A DNA stretch of 64,000 nt from Promerops cafer (GCA_013398275.1 VZSE01006608.1:630347-694346); one strand, 5' to 3'; shown: positions 11,601-23,200, counted from the stretch's first letter. Numbers and translations are program-made. Notes: generated by a model not told the origin, from the letters alone.

Positions 11601-14600
11601 GGTTTGGCAGCTCCTGAATATTTGTGTACTGTATCATTGTGTGGTATTGCTTCAGTAGGCTCATAAAACCTGATACTTTCAAGTGTATCCTGTTGTTTGA
11701 ACGTGTCATTATGTTTTTCCTGAGGAGCCTGTATTTTTCATAGTTCATATCCTTTGTGAACATGAGGTTTCATAGGATAAACAAAAGACATTCTGTTCAT
11801 GCTTTTGTCTTTCTTGAGCATCAGAGGTTTGCAAAAAACACAGAAATTTTGCATTTTCTCCCCAAAAGTGTGAGCGAGAGAGTGAGAAATAGTGGACAAG
11901 ATCAATCATATTAACCAATTGCATGCTGCTTTCCACTTTCAGGTACTGCCAGAATATATCAGTTGTGCTAAATACCAGTCATGCCACTGTTTTCTCCAAT
12001 GATTTTGTTTATACACAGATGATTTGCTTCTCTTTGTATTGCAGAAGTCCTTTTTTTTCTTTTTTTATTATCCATTTTAAGTGCTGAAACTCTTCATTGT
12101 GTAGCCTAGTAGTAGCATGTTCCAATTCATGCAAAATGCTGCAGCCAGTATCCTGTTCGTAAGTTCTCATTCTAACCTTTAGTGGAGTCTGGAATACTCC
12201 CAATGACTCCCTGTTTTCTGCTACAACAAGCTTATGCTGTACAAGTCTGTCAGCACTTGCACTTCTCTGTTTCTATTATGGCATGAACTCTTTCTGCACT
12301 GGTCCCTCAATAATACTAATTTTAAATTAATGTTTATATTAAATGTAAAAGTGCACTTTTCACACAATTCTCTGCTTTATTTGAGCTCATCCACATTATT
12401 TCCCAGGCCCTCTTTCTTTGGAAATGTTTCACAATTAACCTCATTTTCTGTGACTTTTCAGTATTTCTGGTTGTATGTTTAGAAGGGAAGAGTTCGGTAA
12501 TGTTAGTGCTAATATGATTCTGGTAATGACATGCATTCCTCATTCCTGTTTGTCCCATTACAAATGGTTTAGTGAAATAGATGAAAAAATGTTTTGTTAT
12601 GGGAACTAAGTTGCAAAGAGGCTCTGGGATGATTTTGAAGGGAAGGAAAAAAAATAGAAAAGTACTTTCCTGTGGTAGAAATTATTGGTTCTGGAACTCT
12701 ATGGGACACCTGCCAGGCTTGAGTTCGGTGCTGTTTAAGTGGCAACTGGTTGACTTTTTCTTTAATGTTAAATTTCCCAGGGTACCCTTGCTCTTTGAAC
12801 TGCCCTGGTGGGAAGGTTGAATGGTACCAAGCACAGGCAGGCTCAAAGGTTTGGTGCTGTGGTGATATGAGCTCTCTGACCCTGGTTAGATTGTGTGCTG
12901 GGGTCAAGGTTGGAGGTGGTTTAAATCAGCATTGGCAACATGTTGGAAAGCTACATGAGAATTCAGCCCTGCTTTCTAACTTCAGGGTATTGTTCTGTAA
13001 TTTTAAAAGACTTGCCAGATGTTCCTGGAAGTTGTGTGTTATAGTAACTTCCCAAGCTTCAGAATCTGTTCCAACAGTTTAATGTGAAAAATAGGCAGAG
13101 TGTTCACCAATACATGAAGACTTCTTTATGCATATTGTCCTTATATGAACTTTCTAACTGTGGCACACAAGGAGGTGAGAAAACACTCATTTGCACACTG
13201 CTGTTGGAGAGAGTTTCAAGTTGTAGGTAAAAGAACCCGCATTCATTCGGCAGAGAAAAATACTTGATCCTTTTCTGAGAAAAAAGATGGCTTAGTACAG
13301 ATTGCCAGCAAGTGGGAGATTAAGTGATTTGAGGAAAGAGATAGGATTGTTTATTTACATTCTCACAACCAGAGAAGAGTGTAGGATGGAGAGTTTCAGA
13401 CTGATCATGTACCTTTTAATGAGAAGCTAAAAAGGATTAAATTTACATGCCAAGCTGATCTGGTTTAGAGAAAGCTCTGTGGTGAAATCCAGTGAACTGT
13501 CTCTTCTGGGAAGCTTGGGAGCTGCAGCATTTTGTCCTTTGCAGTTCAGTTTTGTTTCTAGACACTGAGATCTCAGCTGCTGACTGAGGGTATTTCCTTT
13601 CAAGTGCCAATGCAGAGCAAGAGAGGCAGGCAGAGTGATTAAAGAGAAGGGAGAACAACAGCAGAAAAAAGAAGTGCGGAGGTAAAACATGATCTGGGAA
13701 AAAGAAAGAATGGGATAAAAGAATGAACAAAAACAGCGGAGAAGATTCATTCCAGTATAGAAGAATACAGAAAAAGTGAGGTAAAAAGAGAAGAAGGAAA
13801 CAATGGTAATATTAGTCAGAATACTGTGGGAAATAGTGTGAAAGGCATTACCTAAGTCCAGGTAGATGCAGGACCTGCCTTTCACAAACCTGTGCTGGCT
13901 GGGCCAGATGCCCTGATTGTCCTGCACATGCCATGTGATGGCACTCAAGAGGATCTGCTCCATGACCTTCCCTTGCACAGAGGTCAGACTGACAAGGCCT
14001 GATGCTGAGATCCTCCTTCCAGCCTTTCTTCTAGACAGGCATTGTATTTGCTGTCTTGTAGTCAGCTGAGATCTCAAGATCCCAGTCAGCCAGGGTTGCT
14101 GGAAAATGGTTGAAAGTGTCTCCACGTGCACTTCCATCAGCTCCCTCAGTAGCCTTGGGTGGATTCCATCCAGCCCCATAAACTTCCCATTGCCACAGGC
14201 TTCCCTTTCCCCATAGGAAATCATAAGTGCAGCCCACCAGGTGTGTCCCGTAGTGCTGAGACCATGCAACAAAGCATGAGACAAAGTTTATACTTTGGCT
14301 TGCCCTGTCCCAGTAGGAGAGAATGGTGGTGCTTTGGGTATTTTCATATGGGCTGGTTAATACAAAATCAAATTACAGCAGAGTTGGGCTGCAGTTTGCT
14401 GGCTGCTGTAAAACTGCAAGATAAATATTATGCCCTGAGGAGCTACATGATTGTAGCGTAATGGTGTGGATTTGTGACTGATTTAAGTGAATAATTCCTT
14501 ACTACCAATCCCAACAAGCAATCCTGTCATCCTATGCACACCTTCTTACTAGAACTTCTGCATCACACAGTGACCTCATCTACATTAATAGACAGTCTGT

Positions 14601-17600
14601 CAGTATGCTTTGTATTGGTTAAAGTTTCAGCTCAGTTCCCACAGGTTGTAGCCCACTGTGCAAGACCCAGTATGAGGGGAGAGGACAGAAGTGTACAGCT
14701 GAAAGGGAAATACTTAATTTTTCAACAGCAGGATAAACCTATCATGAAACAATACCTTAATATTTTAATGGATGTTTAAAACTAGTAAAAGCTAACACTA
14801 CTGAAAGAGTAAATCCAGCTGTCTTCCTGGTCTTCTGTTCCCAACACACCCTTGTTCATGCTGCTGGTCTTGCAGTAAACTGGTATAGCTGAAGAAACCC
14901 TTTATTTACAGCCTATTTGTCAGCTGGATCTATTCCCTGCCCAGTTTCCTAAATATTTGCAGACAATTTTATGTAGGCATGAAAATAGAAACTGGGAGTG
15001 AAGTAGTTGGCAAAAGCAGAGGCAGCTTCATTCCATGGCAGCATCCCTTGTCCCCTTGAAAGGCTGAAGGTGTTTGCTGAATTACAGACAAGGTATGGGC
15101 AGTATGAGTGGTTTGAATGACACAAAAGAAGGGAATTAACGGAAACCAAGGTGAAGTAAATGCTTGGTAACTAGGTGTTGAAATTTGGCAAGAACAGTCT
15201 TGTAGTATGAAATCTGGCCTTTCTGTATGAAGTATTTGAAAAGTACTTTATAATTGGTAATTATTATCTGAGGTTCAAATAACATGCATGGAGTAGACAT
15301 ATTACAGGCAAGATGTTGCTGTTCATCAGCATAAATGAGACTTGGGAGTGGTGTCAGAAATGGCAACTGGACAGTCAGACAATATTTGCAGTACAAAATC
15401 AAATGCTAAATAGGGTCTGCCTGTTTGTGTACATCTTTTCTTTAATGGAAAGCTGAAGTAAAATGTTCCCATACTTCCATATAAACCACAGTATTACCCT
15501 GTCAAACCCTACAGTGCCTCGGGACTAGGATTGCTTTCTGACCAACAGAGACAACTATTACTCCATCAACAGCACCAGCAATTTCAGCAATTACTAAGTA
15601 CCCAGCAACTCACATCAGTAAGTTTTTCAGTTAATTATGATTTATTCCTCTATTGTATTCTAAGGCATGGATGAACTCCTCAGCTTAATATAAATAGTAG
15701 TAATGTATTTAACTTGATATTAACGGCTTTGATAATATTTTAGTCTTTCAGTTGCTTCAACCTTTTTGGATGATAGTCATGTAAAATGTTAGGATATTAC
15801 TGGGCTGTGTGTATGGCTAGAAGAATCATTCCCTAGTGCCTTCAGTTCCATTTTGTCCTGTGTGCACATGGAGGCTTGTCTCTCTCAGCATCAGCTGTGG
15901 GCAGCAGAGCTTGGGAGCACATGTGGATTCTAACAGTGACCTGTCTTTGATTCCACTGGAACACTAGCAAAAGACTGAGATATCGTCTTGTGAGGTGTCT
16001 TTGCTCTGCTTGCAGTATTCATATGGGCCATTAGGTAGGTAACAAATAGTTAACTATTTGTATTGTTAATTGTGTAGTTTTAGTACACAGTCTTCTAGGT
16101 AGGTTTGTTCTGACAGAGGCATGATGAAGCCAGCAGGCTTAGCTGAACTTCTGCCGAGCTACTGATTTCAGGAAGTCTGACAGGAACTTACTTGCCCACA
16201 GTCTCATGAACTTCATTAGTGTGACCTAAATTAACTGGGATTAGTTTAACGGTTGCACTGACTGAAGATCTGGATAAGTAGGAATCCAGGGAGGAGCTAT
16301 TTTTCAGCAACTCATTATTGATCTTTTGTTTTTCTTTCTCCTCCCTCTCCCCATATTACTCAAGGAACAACATCAGGCTCTTTTGTATCAATTAGTGCAG
16401 CAACAACATCACCATCACCAACACCATCAGTCTGAAGTACAGCAATTGCAGATTACTGGAGGAGCACAGATACCCATAAACAACTTACTTTCAGGCACAC
16501 AGGCCTCACCACTTAATGCAGCTGGTACCAACCCATTCCTTACAATTCATGGAGATAACACAGCTCAGAAGGTGACAGTAAGTATACTTCTCACCTCACT
16601 TTCCATGCAGTACCTCCAGGAGGTAACTAAAAGATAAGAAGCAGGTTATGTACCTGTATTCACAAATCAAAGATGGTGGATTTTTTGTCTGTCTGTATTT
16701 TATTTTTCTTGAGCCTTGGGCTCCACTTAAGTGAGGCTCAGAACTCTGTGAACTTATAGTCACACCAAACATGTCTGCTGCACACTGTTGCTTCCCTGGA
16801 TCAGGACACCAATCCAGTGGACCTTGCCTTCCTCTTGTAACGACAACTGCAGCCCTAGTCCTCCTCACCCTTCTTCTTCACTTCTTCCCCAGCATTGTGT
16901 CCACTGTTTTGTGGATCATTCCTTTTACCACCTTACTGGTGAGTTTGCCTTGGCCAGGCCTCAGGCCCTGTGGAGCTGTGGGGATTAGCTGATGGCTTGA
17001 GAGGTGAGGAGCCCATTGCCAGGAAGGTGGAATCTGTGTTAGGACAATGTGCTGTGTGCATCTTGGTGCTGGCCTGGGAAAATGAGGCTGTGCATTGGGA
17101 GGCTGAGTAGCTCTTGTGCTTCACAGAGTAATAAAACCTTTCCTTGACAGATAAAGAAACAAGACACATTTTTCTGGCAAAGATGTTCCGTTATATTCAG
17201 TATTTGCCCATAATCTCCACCCCCAATACAAGAATACTTTGTTCAAGAAAACAGAGAACAGGCTTCATTCTTTATGGCTCCTACAAATAAGATAAGAGGA
17301 TAAAGGAAGGAGCATATGAAACTTGGAAAAACAAAGGATGAATAGAGCAGGAAGACAAAGTTTCAGTATTCCTTGGAGAAGACAGTAAGTGGTGGTAGTA
17401 GAGAAGAAAGAGCAGCTTGTCTGCAAGAGCAGGTGGGGAGAGTTTGGGCTAAATACAAGTCCCCTCTCTGCTCCCCACTCCCAAATCCTCCAGCTACTTC
17501 ACGAGCCCTGTGGTGGAGGACTCGGGCTGGGCTTCTGTTGTACTTCCAGGCAGTACACACTTCCAGACACAAGCCACATATATGATGAATTTTCAAGATG

Positions 17601-18744
17601 ATTTTTCCTGAAAACAGCTCCTTTCCATTCAAAATTGTGAGCACTTACTTTTGTTCAGCTTTGTGCTTTGGGGTTTGTGCAGTTGTGACGTTGCTGCTGT
17701 GAAGGGTCACTGTGGTCGGGCCCCACTGACTATCACAGCAAACAGGGCTTGCCTCCAGGCCTTGCCTTCATTCAGAAATGTTCAGTTTGTTCTCATACGT
17801 TTAAAACCGATCTCCCTTAATTTTCCAAAAATTAATAGTGAATAGAATTGAGACCCTATATTTGATGTACATCCAAGCACAGTGTTCTATGTGATCTTAT
17901 TTTGATTTTTTTTTAAATGGCCTTTACTAGGTCTGTACAGTGCAGTGTATTTTTACAAATATGCCATTACAGTTTTTGTGTTAACAGCTGTAAATAATTC
18001 CAAGAAATCTCAGAACATCTTTCAAACAAAACCCTTACCGAAAAATTCTTTTGAAATTTTTATCCTTTTTAAGGCTAGAATTGAGATGAGTTGCATAGAT
18101 TGTTGAACTGTTTTTGACAAATTCTCTTTTTGCCGGAGTTCGACTTTTTAAATCTCAATTGCAATTGAAGCAGGTTTTCAGGCATTTCTGAATACTCAGT
18201 GAATGAGATGAGATTTTTGCTCAGCCCTGTACAATATAGCAGGAAATGTCTTTGTAGCAGTATATGAAAGAAAGAATTGTGATGGGGCAAATTGGAAATT
18301 GTATTTGTTCTGATGGAGAATTGTAGATTTCAGTCCTCTCCAGTGGGCAGATGCAGCAGAGATCACCTGGTCTTTCTCTTGACCATCTTTCAGTTTTAGA
18401 GAGACCCATGGCCAGGAACAGCCACTCTTGTTGGAACGAAAAGTAGAAGGAGAGTTGGTGTTTTCTAATGCTGCCTGTCATGACTTTAGCATTAGTTGCT
18501 TTTCAATACAGGACTGCTCCTTTAATTATTCTTTCCCACTTTTTATTCTACAGTACATGGTTATTTTTTACAATGCAGAAGTTACTATTTAGATGGCTCT
18601 AGTGAATGTACCTCAACTGCTTTGTCATCTTTGTGAATTGAATTTTACTTAGCTCTGTATGTTATAATCTGATTTTTAGAAGTATTTTCTCTTACACAGA
18701 GGCTCAATGATAAAACTGGACCAGTTGCGTCAGAGAAGAGTTGA
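1432..18744 (+). CDS. MLLT10: MLLT10 (AF10), C-terminal half, nine exons
   Basis: Joined exons: 1432-1549, 2881-2953, 7464-7618, 9479-9667, 10030-10118, 10262-10620, 15515-15617, 16365-16577, 18700-18744. They total 1344 nt, that is 447 codons plus TGA, with consistent phases and GT-AG borders throughout. MLLT10 is a nuclear chromatin reader and a partner of DOT1L, the H3K79 methyltransferase. The N-terminal PHD fingers lie upstream of the window. Visible here are the octapeptide motif EQLLERQW, then a leucine zipper (LGMLKSLHQLQVENRRLEEQ and onward), then a long Ser/Thr/Pro/Ala/Gly-rich stretch with VGGIIGALP-type repeats, and a Q/H-rich tail ending EKS. In the family the octapeptide-zipper region binds DOT1L and is retained in leukaemia fusions. 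The paralogue MLLT6 is the main alternative, but the C-terminal sequence and the DNAJC1 neighbour favour MLLT10. The identity is from remembered homology; the exon structure is read from the sequence. Confidence 0.95.
1550..2880 (+). other. MLLT10 intron with conserved-looking block
   Basis: This intron of 1.3 kb has a compositionally distinct, repeat-free stretch at 1740-2090 with an octamer word (ATTTGCAT, 1896-1903). There is also a short inverted repeat at 2228-2266. Long open frames on both strands around 2100-2680 have no recognisable protein similarity. Confidence 0.6.
2881..2953 (+). CDS. MLLT10: MLLT10 exon (QDLGDNSRSLVGRGGSPRGS)
   Basis: A 73-nt exon with acceptor cactgcag and donor gtaagt. 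The first two bases complete an Asp codon with the previous exon. It encodes an Arg/Gly/Ser-rich linker ending LSPR, with the final Arg codon split across the next intron. Confidence 0.93.
5964..5995 (+). repeat. (TTTTG)n simple repeat
   Basis: A short run of TTTTG units with minor interruptions in an MLLT10 intron. Confidence 0.8.
6025..6092 (+). repeat. Imperfect 30-base direct repeat
   Basis: Two copies (6025-6055 and 6063-6092) share GTAGTACCT at the start and AGAATGTTTCTGCATAAA at the end and differ in the middle. The second half of the unit begins again in the spacer (tgtttct). It looks like a local duplication. Confidence 0.75.
7464..7618 (+). CDS. MLLT10: MLLT10 exon with octapeptide motif
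   Basis: A 155-nt exon with acceptor ttcaacag and donor gtaagt. It encodes SPASSLQIRYDQ, a variable patch (SGNGCGEN), then LPPVAASIEQLLERQWSEGQ. EQLLERQW is the octapeptide motif that, with the zipper in the next exon, forms the DOT1L-binding module in AF10 and AF17. The exon ends TPSD with one spare base. Confidence 0.95.
7619..9478 (+). other. MLLT10 intron with poly(A) tract and CpG-rich block
   Basis: The first kilobase is ordinary AT-rich intron. A 50-base A tract with one N (8617-8667) is followed by a CpG-dense block (8779-8905), then AT-rich intron again up to the zipper exon. Confidence 0.65.
8617..8667 (+). repeat. Poly(A) tract with one N
   Basis: Forty-five A, one N at 8662, then five A. 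No AATAAA lies just upstream, so a retrocopy tail is not clearly supported. The N shows that the tract length is uncertain in the assembly. Confidence 0.9.
9479..9667 (+). CDS. MLLT10: MLLT10 exon with leucine zipper
   Basis: A 189-nt exon with acceptor gtgttag and donor gtaagt. The true start is 9479, because the leading TT completes Ile; the open frame upstream of it is intron. It encodes the coiled coil (ILGMLKSLHQ, then VENRRLEEQIKNLTAKKERL and LQLLNAQL) with heptad-spaced leucines, followed by a Ser/Pro-rich stretch (VPFPTITSNPSPSH). Confidence 0.95.
9668..10029 (+). other. MLLT10 short intron
   Basis: A 362-nt AT-rich intron between the zipper exon and the next coding exon. I see nothing else in it. 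Confidence 0.8.
10030..10118 (+). CDS. MLLT10: MLLT10 exon (STDSLNSSKSPHLGNSFLPD)
   Basis: An 89-nt exon with acceptor tactttag and donor gtaatt. It completes a Pro codon and ends in phase 0 at VLNQ. It encodes a Ser-rich linker. The intron that follows is only 143 nt. Confidence 0.93.
10262..10620 (+). CDS. MLLT10: MLLT10 large Ser/Pro/Gly/Ala-rich exon
   Basis: A 359-nt exon, the longest coding exon in the window, with acceptor gacaccag and donor gtaaga. It starts EITSSGQSTSSSSALSTPPP and runs through QQVNGVTVGALASGM and VGGIIGALPASQLAINGIVG to a Thr/Pro/Asn-rich end. Composition is low in charge and probably disordered. The final Arg/Ser codon is split with the next exon. Confidence 0.95.
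10621..15514 (+). other. MLLT10 intron, 4.9 kb, with antisense CR1
   Basis: The longest MLLT10 intron in the window. Apart from the CR1 fragment at 13.8-14.2 kb I recognise no element. A G/A-rich patch lies at 11007-11036, and a purine-rich stretch at 13620-13800 adjoins the CR1. Confidence 0.65.
13817..14236 (-). mobile_element. CR1 LINE fragment (reverse transcriptase region)
   Basis: Read on the - strand, this stretch matches the avian CR1 ORF2 reverse-transcriptase region: LDGIHPRLLREL near 14160, VQGKVMEQILL near 13960 and QHRFVKGRSC near 13880, then a short piece of the YLDL..AFHTISHSIL block after an internal deletion. CR1 is the dominant avian non-LTR retrotransposon. A 285-codon open frame runs through it, but the flanks are unrelated sequence and the element is truncated at both ends, so it is not a gene. 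Confidence 0.9.
15515..15617 (+). CDS. MLLT10: MLLT10 Gln-rich exon
   Basis: A 103-nt exon with acceptor ccctacag and donor gtaagt. The first base completes Ser. It encodes ASGLGLLSDQQRQLLLHQQH and QQFQQLLSTQQLTS, a glutamine-rich amphipathic stretch. It lies after the longest MLLT10 intron here (4.9 kb), which carries the antisense CR1. Confidence 0.93.
15618..16364 (+). other. MLLT10 intron, 747 nt
   Basis: Ordinary intron between the two Gln-rich exons, ending in a good polypyrimidine tract (ctttctcctccctctcccc). Nothing else was recognised. Confidence 0.8.
16365..16577 (+). CDS. MLLT10: MLLT10 Gln/His-rich exon
   Basis: A 213-nt exon, phase 0 at both ends, with acceptor ttactcaag and donor gtaagt. 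It encodes EQHQALLYQLVQQQHHHHQH followed by a Q-rich run, then IPINNLLSGTQ and NPFLTIHGDN, ending KVT. The CAA/CAT/CAC run that codes the Q/H tract may vary in length between individuals. Confidence 0.93.
16578..18699 (+). other. MLLT10 last intron, 2.1 kb
   Basis: This intron contains a pyrimidine-rich, GC-richer portion (about 16780-17000 and 17400-17560) where open frames occur on both strands by composition. I recognise no exon or repeat in it. Confidence 0.7.
18700..18744 (+). CDS. MLLT10: MLLT10 terminal coding exon and stop
   Basis: Acceptor cttacacag, then 14 codons (RLNDKTGPVASEKS) and TGA at 18742-18744. This short tail is strongly conserved in AF10 and confirms the reading frame of the whole chain. 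The 3'UTR continues in the same exon. Confidence 0.93.
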   Translation, partial: RLNDKTGPVASEKS

Positions 18745-19965
18745 CATTTGAATGACACTTGAGCCCTGCACGTCCTGCTGTTATAGCACTTCATGTGGCT
18801 GCAAACCCTGGGTTCCCTTTCTGCAGATAGAAAAAGAGCAACAAGGAACTCTTACTGCACAGCAAGAGGTTAATACTTTTCCTAAGGATATTTTTGGTAG
18901 GCTTTCATTTGCTTTCTTGTTGCACTAAAATGGATGTACTTTTTAATGTCTCAGACTGTGAAGTAGATAAAACTCTGCAAATCGTAATTGTCAATATGAT
19001 GGTACCAAGTACAAATTCAACCACAGAAGAACATACACTTGACTCTTCAGTCCTAATCTCACAGATTTAAAGGCTATAAACTGTCTGCAGTGATGCATTG
19101 CTTTGGTTTCAGAGCAGTAGTTCTAACAGCCCAACCCCAGCCCATCTGATCTGCTGCTGCAGTTGTAATAGATCCTTTTAGACTGAGCTTGTAATGGCAG
19201 CTGGAACTTGCTGTTCATAATTTCTTTTTTTACACACCTGTTTTGGAACCTGACTCATAAGGGAATTGACTTCTGAACTTTTTATTCCTTTAAATTCCTA
19301 TTGTTGTATAGTTGGAGTTTTTCTTGAATAAGAATTATGGTATGGAATCCAAAGTTTATTAATTTTGGTGTAGATTTTAGTGTTCTGAGGTTTTTAAAGG
19401 AACCAGTTTGGTTCCAATGACAGAGTTTTCTTACCAGATGAGAAGGCCACACTGGAAGAAGTTTGTATAGTGTTTGGCCTAAACCAAGTGCCTGTTGCTA
19501 CCTCCATTTTGTTGAAATGGCTGCGAACAGCTGATCATGCACTAGACATGCCCTTGTTAGCAGCAGGAATATTCTGTCTTGCACCAGCAGCCTTGTTCTG
19601 CCTTTCCTAGAGGTGTTTATACCACTGTAGAGAGCTCAGGCAGATTGTTACCTGGGTCACTTTTCACTAATAAATTACCAAAAAAGTGAGTTACCATTTC
19701 CCACTAAAATTTCCCAGTGGTTGAAACGGGTGAACTTGTGTTACAACACTTCTGGCAGTTGCTGATCTCGTGGCGAGTCTATGCAGGGTGGGGAAGGACA
19801 GTTTAAATGGGGGTAATGACCACTAATCAAGAGTGAGGTGGGAATTATTAGCGGAAAAGACCCAGCTGTAATTAGACCTCCACTGTGTACTTATTTGGAA
19901 GAACATGTTAATTCTGCAATACGTTTCTTAGTTAAACATTGCACAGTTCTTACCTCATTTCTGTA

Positions 19966-19971
19966 AATAAA
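19966..19971 (+). terminator. MLLT10: Proximal poly(A) signal, MLLT10
   Basis: AATAAA about 1.2 kb after the stop, followed by T/G-containing sequence (gttttgtga, ttttgtattgtg). It is a candidate alternative, shorter 3' end. Confidence 0.45.
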
Positions 19972-20290
19972 GTTTTGTGAATCTGTTTTGTATTGTGAAG
20001 AATTCATAAGAAAACATTGATATTTTGATTTGTAATATTTCTAATTAGTAGATTTAATTGAAAAAGTAAAAAATAATTTATTTTTATATGTTCTGGGGAA
20101 TTTTTTAAAAATGTCACAAATCACTTTTGTAGATACTTTACAAAAGTAAACCAGTGGTTTATTTTACTTACTCGCCCCACTGGTGGATATTCTGTAACAA
20201 TTTGTACAAAAGGTAAGATGGAAATGTGCTGTTATTTTGACTAGATGTAAAATTCCAAGTGTATGAAAAGATATGTACAAAGCTTTTGTT

Positions 20291-20296
20291 AATAAA
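20291..20296 (+). terminator. MLLT10: Distal poly(A) signal, MLLT10
   Basis: AATAAA followed within 40 bases by a GT-rich element (tgacttgtgtgaatgtgag), the usual arrangement for a strong cleavage site. Cleavage is expected near 20310-20320. Confidence 0.65.
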
Positions 20297-23200
20297 CTCT
20301 AATAATGTTTATCATTGTATATGACTTGTGTGAATGTGAGTCTTGTGGAAGAAAGGAATATTTCTATTTACATCACATGAGAGGAAGGGTTTGATTTGCA
20401 CATGGCTACTAAATTTTATTACAAGAAGTTTCAAAAACTATTTTTCATGTAAATTTTTGCCTTCAAGAGACACTGGTGTAGCTGAAAAACTGTCCAGGAG
20501 CATTTCTGCTTCCTGGACAGAAATGCCCATTGCAACCCTGGGTCTGATGTCAGATTTTGCTTTCACCCTTCAAAGAGGAATAGCTGGGATCCCAGGAGCA
20601 GTGGCTGCTGTCCCGGGGCTCCAGTTTGTTGTGGTGTAACTTGGCAAGAGCTCAGTGGGGAGGGGACGGTTCCTTGTCTGCGCTGTGCCTGCGCGAGGGG
20701 AGCGAGGCCGAGGTTGTTGCTGTAACCTTTGAACTGTACTTTCTGTAAAACCAGCACAGTGCTTTTTTCCATGAATTTTGTTTACTATCCATGGGAAGGT
20801 TGGTAAATAGCTAAACTCCTGGTTTTTTATTTCCCAGGAAGCAAAGAGGACTCGACCTGTCCTGTAGGGTTACTTGAAGATAAAATGTGAGGGGTTGTGC
20901 TTGTCAGGGGGTGACAGACAAGAGATGCATTATGGCTTCCTCACAATTTTTAGCCCCTCTCTAGTCAGGGGCAGCCTGAGGCTCAGAGCAGCTTCTGGGA
21001 CAAGCAACAGGACGATGGTGTTGCTGTGAGCCTGTGCCATTTTAATGTTGTTCCATCTGCTCAAAGCCCAAGTATTGAACAGTTTTGTTTATTTTCCAAT
21101 GGGGACAAGGAGAGTCCTGAAAGAAGACTGGTAAATGAACAAGCTCAGAACTAACAGTATGGAAACATGAAACATCACCTGCCACAGCAAAGGGGCATCA
21201 CTTGCTCCCACCCTCCCCAGGACTAGAAAAACCTCCTGACATTTTGGGGGTAGTTGATGAATGTTTTATGCTTTGAGGTGAAGAGGTTGAGGAAACTTCA
21301 GCATTTCTACTGATTAAACCTGTACACGGGCCAGAGCTCAGGAGCTGTCAGTGTTTTGGTCTGGTTGAGCACTGGCTGTTGGTCAGTGCTGAGAAGGGAG
21401 ACTACAGAGCACAGAAGGCCGGGCCCCAAAATTGCACTCAGTACTGGCAGACCTGGAGAGGAAAGAAAAGCCCAGTCAGCCCTTGCTCCCAGCACAAGGC
21501 CTCCAGGCACTCCTGAGTGCCACTTCTCCTGGAGCCATGGACTGCTGCTTTATTCATGGACCTAAACCAAAGCCAAAACCACTCAGGCAATATGTGTCAC
21601 CTTGCTCCAATTGGAACATACCATTGGAATCAGTAAAAGTGCTAAGTGCTGCCTTTCCTTGTGTTTTTCTTCTATTGGAGGGACTGCCTAAACTCTGGTA
21701 CCTGTCTCCTGCTCAGAGAAGCGTGAAAGGGGCAAAGTTAGAAATACTTGTGCAATTGTCAAAAGAGACTGGTGCCAGAAGCCCAGGATAGCATTGGTGG
21801 TTTACAGTACCACAGTCCTGGTGTGCCAACAGCAACAGCAAGGAAATAATGAAAAGGACAGTTCTGACATCCTAACAAAAATTTATTCACCAGCCCTTTA
21901 AAAAAGAGACCACATCAAAGCCAAGTTTACGTGAGGGCCAGATGCAGTCAAAACCAACCTTGTTTCAATGATTTTTCAGGTCCTGACATGAAAGATGATG
22001 GTCTGTGGCTGATTTGGCACCAGTTCAGTAAAGCCCACAGTGCTGTCCCTGGGGAATGCCCTGGATGCCAAATCAGCCCAGGCCCCTCAGCAGGTCCCTG
22101 GCAGCCAAGCTGCTGAGCTCTCCAAGTGTCTTGGGAACTCCTGTGGGCTCAGTGTCACGAAAGCAAGCACAGACTAAAGGTGCTGCATTCAGAAGATTTT
22201 TCACCAAAACCCCACTTCACTCACAACAATGACAACAAACCTTATGGCATACAGACGCCAACTAATTCTGGACAGCCTACAACATCTGAAATCCTGCTTT
22301 TTTTGACTTTATCCATTCAAGCTGTGTTAGCAGGAGCAACTCATTCAGCAGTAGCACTGTGTGACATTTAAACCGACCAGTTTTCTGATGTTTGTTTTTC
22401 ATAAGCTGTACTAAAATCTTACTGTTGGGTCTGCCTAAAGGAGAACTCTTCCTGTTGTTTTCGGGCCCCATCATCTCACAAAGAGGTCACATTGCAAAAT
22501 CTTTCCTGAAACATCTTCCATATTTTTCTTTTTTTTAATTAGTTCAAACACTGAGAACTGTAAAGTTGAGAGTAATACAGTTCAAACATCTACATTTACA
22601 AAAGGACACTGCAGAACAGCATCTGCTGGTCTTTCCTCTAGAACTGAACAGCCTAAATGAGAGCACTTCACAGCATCTCAGTCATATTCTACTTACTCGT
22701 TTGTGTATAGTTGACAGGATCCTCTAGCTTGGCATTGGACTTTATCCTCAGCATGGTAAGGGAATATTGCCCTCCCTGTCTCATCTGCTCCAAACAACTC
22801 CTTTCTATAATGTTTCTATAGTGTTCTGCCCGTGCCATCAGCAGGGACGAGCAAAGACACTCAAAGCAGGCTCAGATCGGACACATTTAGGTGCAAGTCA
22901 GAGTGTAGATGCTACAGCACAGACTGTCTCTAGGACTGAACACAAAGTTACAGTGCAGAAGCACTGCTGAGCTACAGCTCAAAACTGCCCAGGAAAGAAA
23001 ATGTATTTTGCTAGCAGGCAAATATTAACATTACTTAAAGGAAATTGCTAGATTCTGTGCTAGAACAGAAGTTGGAAGAAGTTGCTTAAATCCCAAGTCT
23101 TGAGTGACCTTGGTTTTCATGGACAGAAAGTTTAGAAAAACAAGCTCTGGTGGTGGGTAACAGACCTATGAGAAAACAAAGCCTGGCTACAGTCTTCCAC

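Larger units (their letters stand above)
18745..20315 (+). other. MLLT10: MLLT10 3'UTR
   Basis: Non-coding, AT-rich sequence from the stop codon to the inferred cleavage site just past the second AATAAA. The last 250 bases are very AT-rich and include tandem TTTATTTT and TGTACAAA words of the kind bound by AU-element and Pumilio-type factors. That assignment is inference; no protein frame is conserved here. Confidence 0.7.

Noticed and set aside
13427..14284. 285-codon open frame on the - strand
   Set aside because: Its N-terminal part is a truncated CR1 reverse-transcriptase fragment and the rest is unrelated intron sequence that happens to stay open.
20343..20639. 98-codon open frame after the MLLT10 poly(A) site, ending in a Gly/Ala/Val-rich stretch
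   Set aside because: It begins in AT-rich sequence past the poly(A) site and has no similarity I recognise; the underlying CpG cluster is reported instead.
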